Source: Daedaleopsis sinensis (taxonomy: Eukaryota > Basidiomycota > Agaricomycetes > Polyporales > Polyporaceae). From it: a stretch of DNA of 64,000 nt. The DNA lies in assembly GCA_033807695.1 (NCBI GenBank), contig CM066309.1, forward strand, positions 1,736,001-1,800,000, read 5' to 3'. A program made the translations under genes and the position numbers. The notes under the pieces were generated by a model. That model had not been told where the DNA came from, did not search any database, and saw only the letters and a program-made list of their open reading frames with translations. Numbering within the stretch: the stretch's first letter is position 1; every line of letters starts with the position of its first letter. Positions 60,285-64,000 of this stretch are shown here, piece after piece.

Positions 60285-62080
60285 GCACGACTCTGCCCTC
60301 CCTGGGTCACGCATGCACACACATCCTCCACCCCCTCGCGCCCCTCCCCGCCCGCATGGCACTAATCCGGGGGCGCGGGACGCGCGAACACGCTCACGCT
60401 CGAGAGAAAGAGAATCTGTACATGTAGGTTCTGGTACTAGAGAGAGATACATCAGACTTGGACTCTGCGGAAATGCGGACCTTCACCCTTGCACAAGTGA
60501 CGTTTATGGATCCCCTTGTTCATCCATTCATTCATTCGCGTGTTTTCGCTCGTTGGCATTCCTTCACTTCCCTCCCCATTCGTTTCTGCACTTGGCTCTT
60601 GCGCTTCCCCATCTGGCACATGTACATGCGCATGCTCTGCACGCACCCATCCACACGTTCCCGCTTCCTCCTCCCCTCACGCCCCCCCTCTCCCTCGTCA
60701 TCGCACGCCCTCATCCACTGCACACTGCATATCTTCAGTACATGTCGCATCTCCCCCGTCGGTGTTGTCCGCACGAGTATCGTCCGTCGTCGTCCTTGCT
60801 TTCGGTTTCGCAGTGCGCTTTCTCCCCTGTGTCAACACCGTTGTGCCGTTGTCTACGTACCTGCCGCGACCAATTGATGCAGGGGTTTCTCCCGGGCAGG
60901 GAACCCACCACCATCCCCGCCCCCCGGCCCCGTCTACGGTCTTGGGGCTGTATAAGGCCTAGGACCGCTGCCGTCCACTGGCATCCCTCACGTTAATATG
61001 TAGGTCCTGACTCGTCGTTTGTCTAGGGAAGACGGCGACTGCATCTCGAGGGCCGAGGGCGCGCACATCACGGTGGAAAGCTTGCTTGGTGTAGGTTTTC
61101 TTCTTTCATTGCCTTCCTTCGACGCCCGTTGTGGTTCGACTCAGTGAGCGGAGGGCAGACTCAGACCGTTTGCTGTCTTATAGCTAGGTACTAGTCACTA
61201 GCCAGGACCGTGTCCCGTCGATATAGCCACCACGACTCGGAGGCGTGCGGCGATGCAGTGATTGGCAGTAAGTAGTTCTCTCTTGGCAGCTTGGGGATCG
61301 GGTGCGGTTGGGATAGAAACGGATCGACCATGACCTTCCCAGCGTACCCTACTTACGGCGGATATACATGCTTGGTGCGCGCGTCCGAAGATAAGGTAGC
61401 AACGGCGCCGCGGGCTACCATCGGGCGGGGATAGCCTTCAAGTACTTCAGACACTCAGCATCGATGTCTGACTCGTTCCCGGTGTTGAATTTACCCCCCT
61501 CCTCCTCCAATTGCAACTGCCTTGATCTGTACGTAGGATTGCTAAATCCCCGATACACTGCACGGTGAAGCTTTGAACGAGCTTCAGGACGACCTGCAAC
61601 TTCAAGCAAGCGGAGGGACAACGGCGGCGCGCGAGGATGGATAAGGCCGCGACGAGTGCGGAAGATGCAATTTGATATCCCAGTCGATTGTAGGTGCCAT
61701 TGTGACTTCAACCCTCCGCGCGCCCTTAGTCTCGTACGAATACCCTCTATATACCCCTCTTAAACCTGCCTACAAGTGATGCATATGTTTCATGCTCCCT
61801 ACTTACCGTAAGTAGGATCAGAACCAAGCTATCAAATTTGATATTGCTCGTGCTATCGTGATGCTGTCAACGGCCTCACGGCTTTGAATCGCAACCAACG
61901 CTGCCAACGATTTGGAATTTCCGGGGATGCCATTCTACGCCATTGCCAATACATCTTCTCTCTGCTCTTCCTGGACGTCGAACGTCGAACGTGAACGACG
62001 GTGACCGGCGACCTCTGAGTTTCTGCCCTCATCTTGTCGCTCTCACCTTGTAGTCCTCCGACGTCTACGCGTCGACGCGC
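60285..62080. other. Intergenic
   Basis: About 1.8 kb. The first 700 bp are C/T-rich (about 60490-60960) and give long but low-complexity open frames. A minus-strand frame at 61415-61711 (98 codons) has no recognisable similarity. No gene is supported. Confidence 0.45.
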
Positions 62081-63942
62081 ATGCGCTCGCCCTACCAGCT
62101 CCTCCCCACCACCTTCTCCGCCCCCGGGTCCTCCTCGAACTCTGGGCCTCGCTGGACATACGCGTGGCACGGTGCACGCAGGACGTGTCTCGTGCTCGCC
62201 ACCCGGAGGCGGCTCAAAACCGCGCTGCTCGTGCTCGCGCTGCTCATCGGGGGCGCGCTCGCAGCGGCGACGTACGTGCTCAACTACCCGCTCCCGCCGC
62301 TCTACTCGAGATTCCACACGGCGGAGCTCGCGCTGCCGCAGCACGACCCGTCCCTCCCTGCGCCGGAGGGACGGGACGGGCGGTATCTGTGGGTCGCGAA
62401 CCACGCAAGCAGTGAGTACATGTTTGAATTGGCCCACTGCAGTGGCACCTGCACTCTTGTCGCCCCTGCCGAACGACCGACCGATGCGATGCATTCTGCA
62501 TGGTCTCCTCGAGCACACCCGTAACTGCTGCTGACGTCGGTTCTGCGCGAACTATGAACAGAGTGTGGATGGGGGAACGCGATGCAGGAGCTATTTTTGA
62601 ACGCGTACCTCGCGTACAGGACGAATAGAGCGTGAGTGTCTTTCCGTCGCGCGACGCGCATTCCATATCGTCGCTGCGCGTCGTTGGGACCGGGTCCCAC
62701 CTTCCAGCCGTGAAGGACAAAATATCATCGTGCTTGGGGACTACACATTCTCATCTAGCTCGGATGCTGACGTTTTTGGTGTCGCCAGATTCGTCTTTGA
62801 CAACTACACGTGGAGCCGGGGCGAGGAGGACTACTCGCTCTACAACTTGAAGCCCATCCCGTCGAGGATTCCTCTGACGGCAATGATACGAGGTCCGTAA
62901 ATGCGCTATATTTGTGGATCTACCGCTCCGCTCCGTTGCGCACGTAGTAGCTGGTCAATCGGAGAGAAAGGTGTGGTCGAGATGCTAATCAACGTTGTAT
63001 CTGTGCCTTCAGGCCCTATCGTGGGCGGACATATGCCGGGCATGCCTCGCGCTGTAACACCAGAATACTTCTACGACGTCTGTCGCGACGGCACGGTCGT
63101 CGGCAGCTACGAGGTCAACGACGCGCTGTCTGACCCCAGCGCAGAGACCCTAATCCAAGCGTGGTCGCAAAAATTGGAGCCGTATCGGTGCGTCGAGATC
63201 GCGAGAAGTCCGCCCGAGATCTTCGATGAACAGTGAGTCTCTCCTCCCATACGTCCCCCAGCCACGCTCCCCAAACTTGATTTTGACTTTGATCGCATCG
63301 CAGCTTGTTCGCAGACCCCAGCCGCCTCCTCGACATCTGGCCGCACTTCTCGCAGTCCCCGATCGTGCAAGAGTTCAGCTGGTCGACGCTCGTCGAACTC
63401 GCCTTCGACAACAACCGCGCGGCCATCTCCCCCGTCTCCCCGTTCGCGCACTTGCTCTCTGCGTCCCTAGTCTCGGGTCTCGCGCGATACCCGAGAATCC
63501 CTGGGCTCCTGGTGCTCCACATCCGCCGGGGTGACTTCAAGGGCCACTGCCATGACGTACTCGCGCGCCGTTCGATCGGCTACACCGGCTTCAACTCGTT
63601 CCCCGCTCTCCCAGACCGCTGGGACCTACCCGCGGACATCTCGGACAGGGAGAAGAAGGCGCTGTACACCCGCCACTGCTTCCCGGACATCGACGCGCTC
63701 GTGCAGCGCGTCGAGGACGTCCGGCGGAGCGAGGAAGGGGGCGGGCTGGCGCACGTGTACATCATGACGAACGGCGCGCCGGCGTGGGTAGCCAGGCTCA
63801 AGGCCGCACTGCGTGCGCGGCACCCGGGCTGGGCGCACATCGGCAGCAGCAGAGATCTGGTGCTGACGCAAGAGCAGAAGTACGTCGCGCAGGCGGTGGA
63901 CATGCTCGTTGCGCAGAGGGCGCAGGTGTTCGTGGGGAACGG
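62081..63942 (+). CDS. O-fucosyltransferase-like type II membrane protein (right end missing)
   Basis: Predicted Golgi-type glycosyltransferase of the GDP-fucose O-fucosyltransferase fold. The N-terminus has a basic segment, then a signal anchor (TALLVLALLIGGALAAATYV). Exons join as LWVANHASKCGWGNAMQELF, LNAYLAYRTNRAFVFDNYTW, LKPIPSRIPLTAMIR and GPIVGGHMPGMPRAVTPEYF. The motif LLVLHIRRGDFKGHC (H-x-R-R-G-D-F) is the GDP-fucose-binding hallmark, followed by VYIMTNGAPAWVARL. The visible part ends QRAQVFVGNG before a GTACGT donor at 63943; the conserved C-terminal stretch lies outside. About 500 residues are present. The acceptor is unknown; fungi have several paralogues of this type. Confidence 0.8.
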
Positions 63943-64000
63943 GGTACGTCTGTCCGGCTGCCCTTTTCGTCGCCGTGAGACTGCAGCTGACTCGCTGTTT

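Noticed and set aside
60458..60962. Overlapping open frames downstream of the 59.3-kb gene
   Set aside because: C/T-rich low-complexity sequence; no splice logic or domain.

Overview
The window reads as nuclear DNA of an Agaricomycete (mushroom-type basidiomycete, probably polypore-like). Genes are dense and carry many introns of about 45-60 bp with GTRNGT donors, CTRAY branch sites and YAG acceptors. The recognisable families are typical of that group: a Plavaka-type transposase, a DUF6533 membrane protein, a Crinkler/RHS-like NTPase, an HNH_2 protein and a phytase-like esterase. No bacterial, CRISPR or rRNA signature was seen.

Layout. 0-6.9 kb is a transposon region: a Plavaka-type (Tnp2/CACTA-like) transposase on the minus strand, a convergent accessory gene ending 19 bp from it, and a 1,410-bp LTR element inside the transposase. 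That element has identical 182-bp LTRs and only a gag gene. 7.3-26 kb is an accessory metabolic block: a decayed hydantoinase/oxoprolinase copy, a fatty-acid-amide-hydrolase-like amidase, a LYC1-like acetyltransferase, then a tandem duplication of a unit made of an FAD monooxygenase plus a hydantoinase-DUF917 gene. The first unit keeps only a broken hydantoinase fragment; the second keeps an apparently complete 1,002-residue gene.

26-50 kb is mostly conserved genes: PTEN lipid phosphatase, a polytopic (7TM-like) membrane protein, a short CBS-domain protein, the proteasome subunit Rpn1, a secreted phytase-like esterase, a SAM methyltransferase, a zinc alcohol dehydrogenase, an HNH_2 protein and a VHS-GAT (GGA/TOM1-like) sorting adaptor. 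50.6-55.6 kb holds a Crinkler/RHS-like P-loop gene that appears to lie inside a 3.2-kb first-domain intron of a DUF6533 gene. 56-64 kb has the V-ATPase subunit E, an unrecognised conserved-looking gene and, at the right edge, an O-fucosyltransferase-like gene that runs off the window.

How the genes relate. The housekeeping genes (Rpn1, Vma4, PTEN, VHS-GAT) are independent of one another. The amidase, acetyltransferase, two monooxygenases and hydantoinase copies could form a catabolic cluster for amide- or lactam-containing aromatic compounds; this is inferred from proximity and repeated hydantoinase copies only. The strongest unusual observations are the young gag-only LTR element with initiator-tRNA half-molecule priming, the nested Crinkler-like gene, and the three-copy history of the hydantoinase locus. 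All gene models come from reading splice sites by eye, so exon borders outside the checked genes are approximate.
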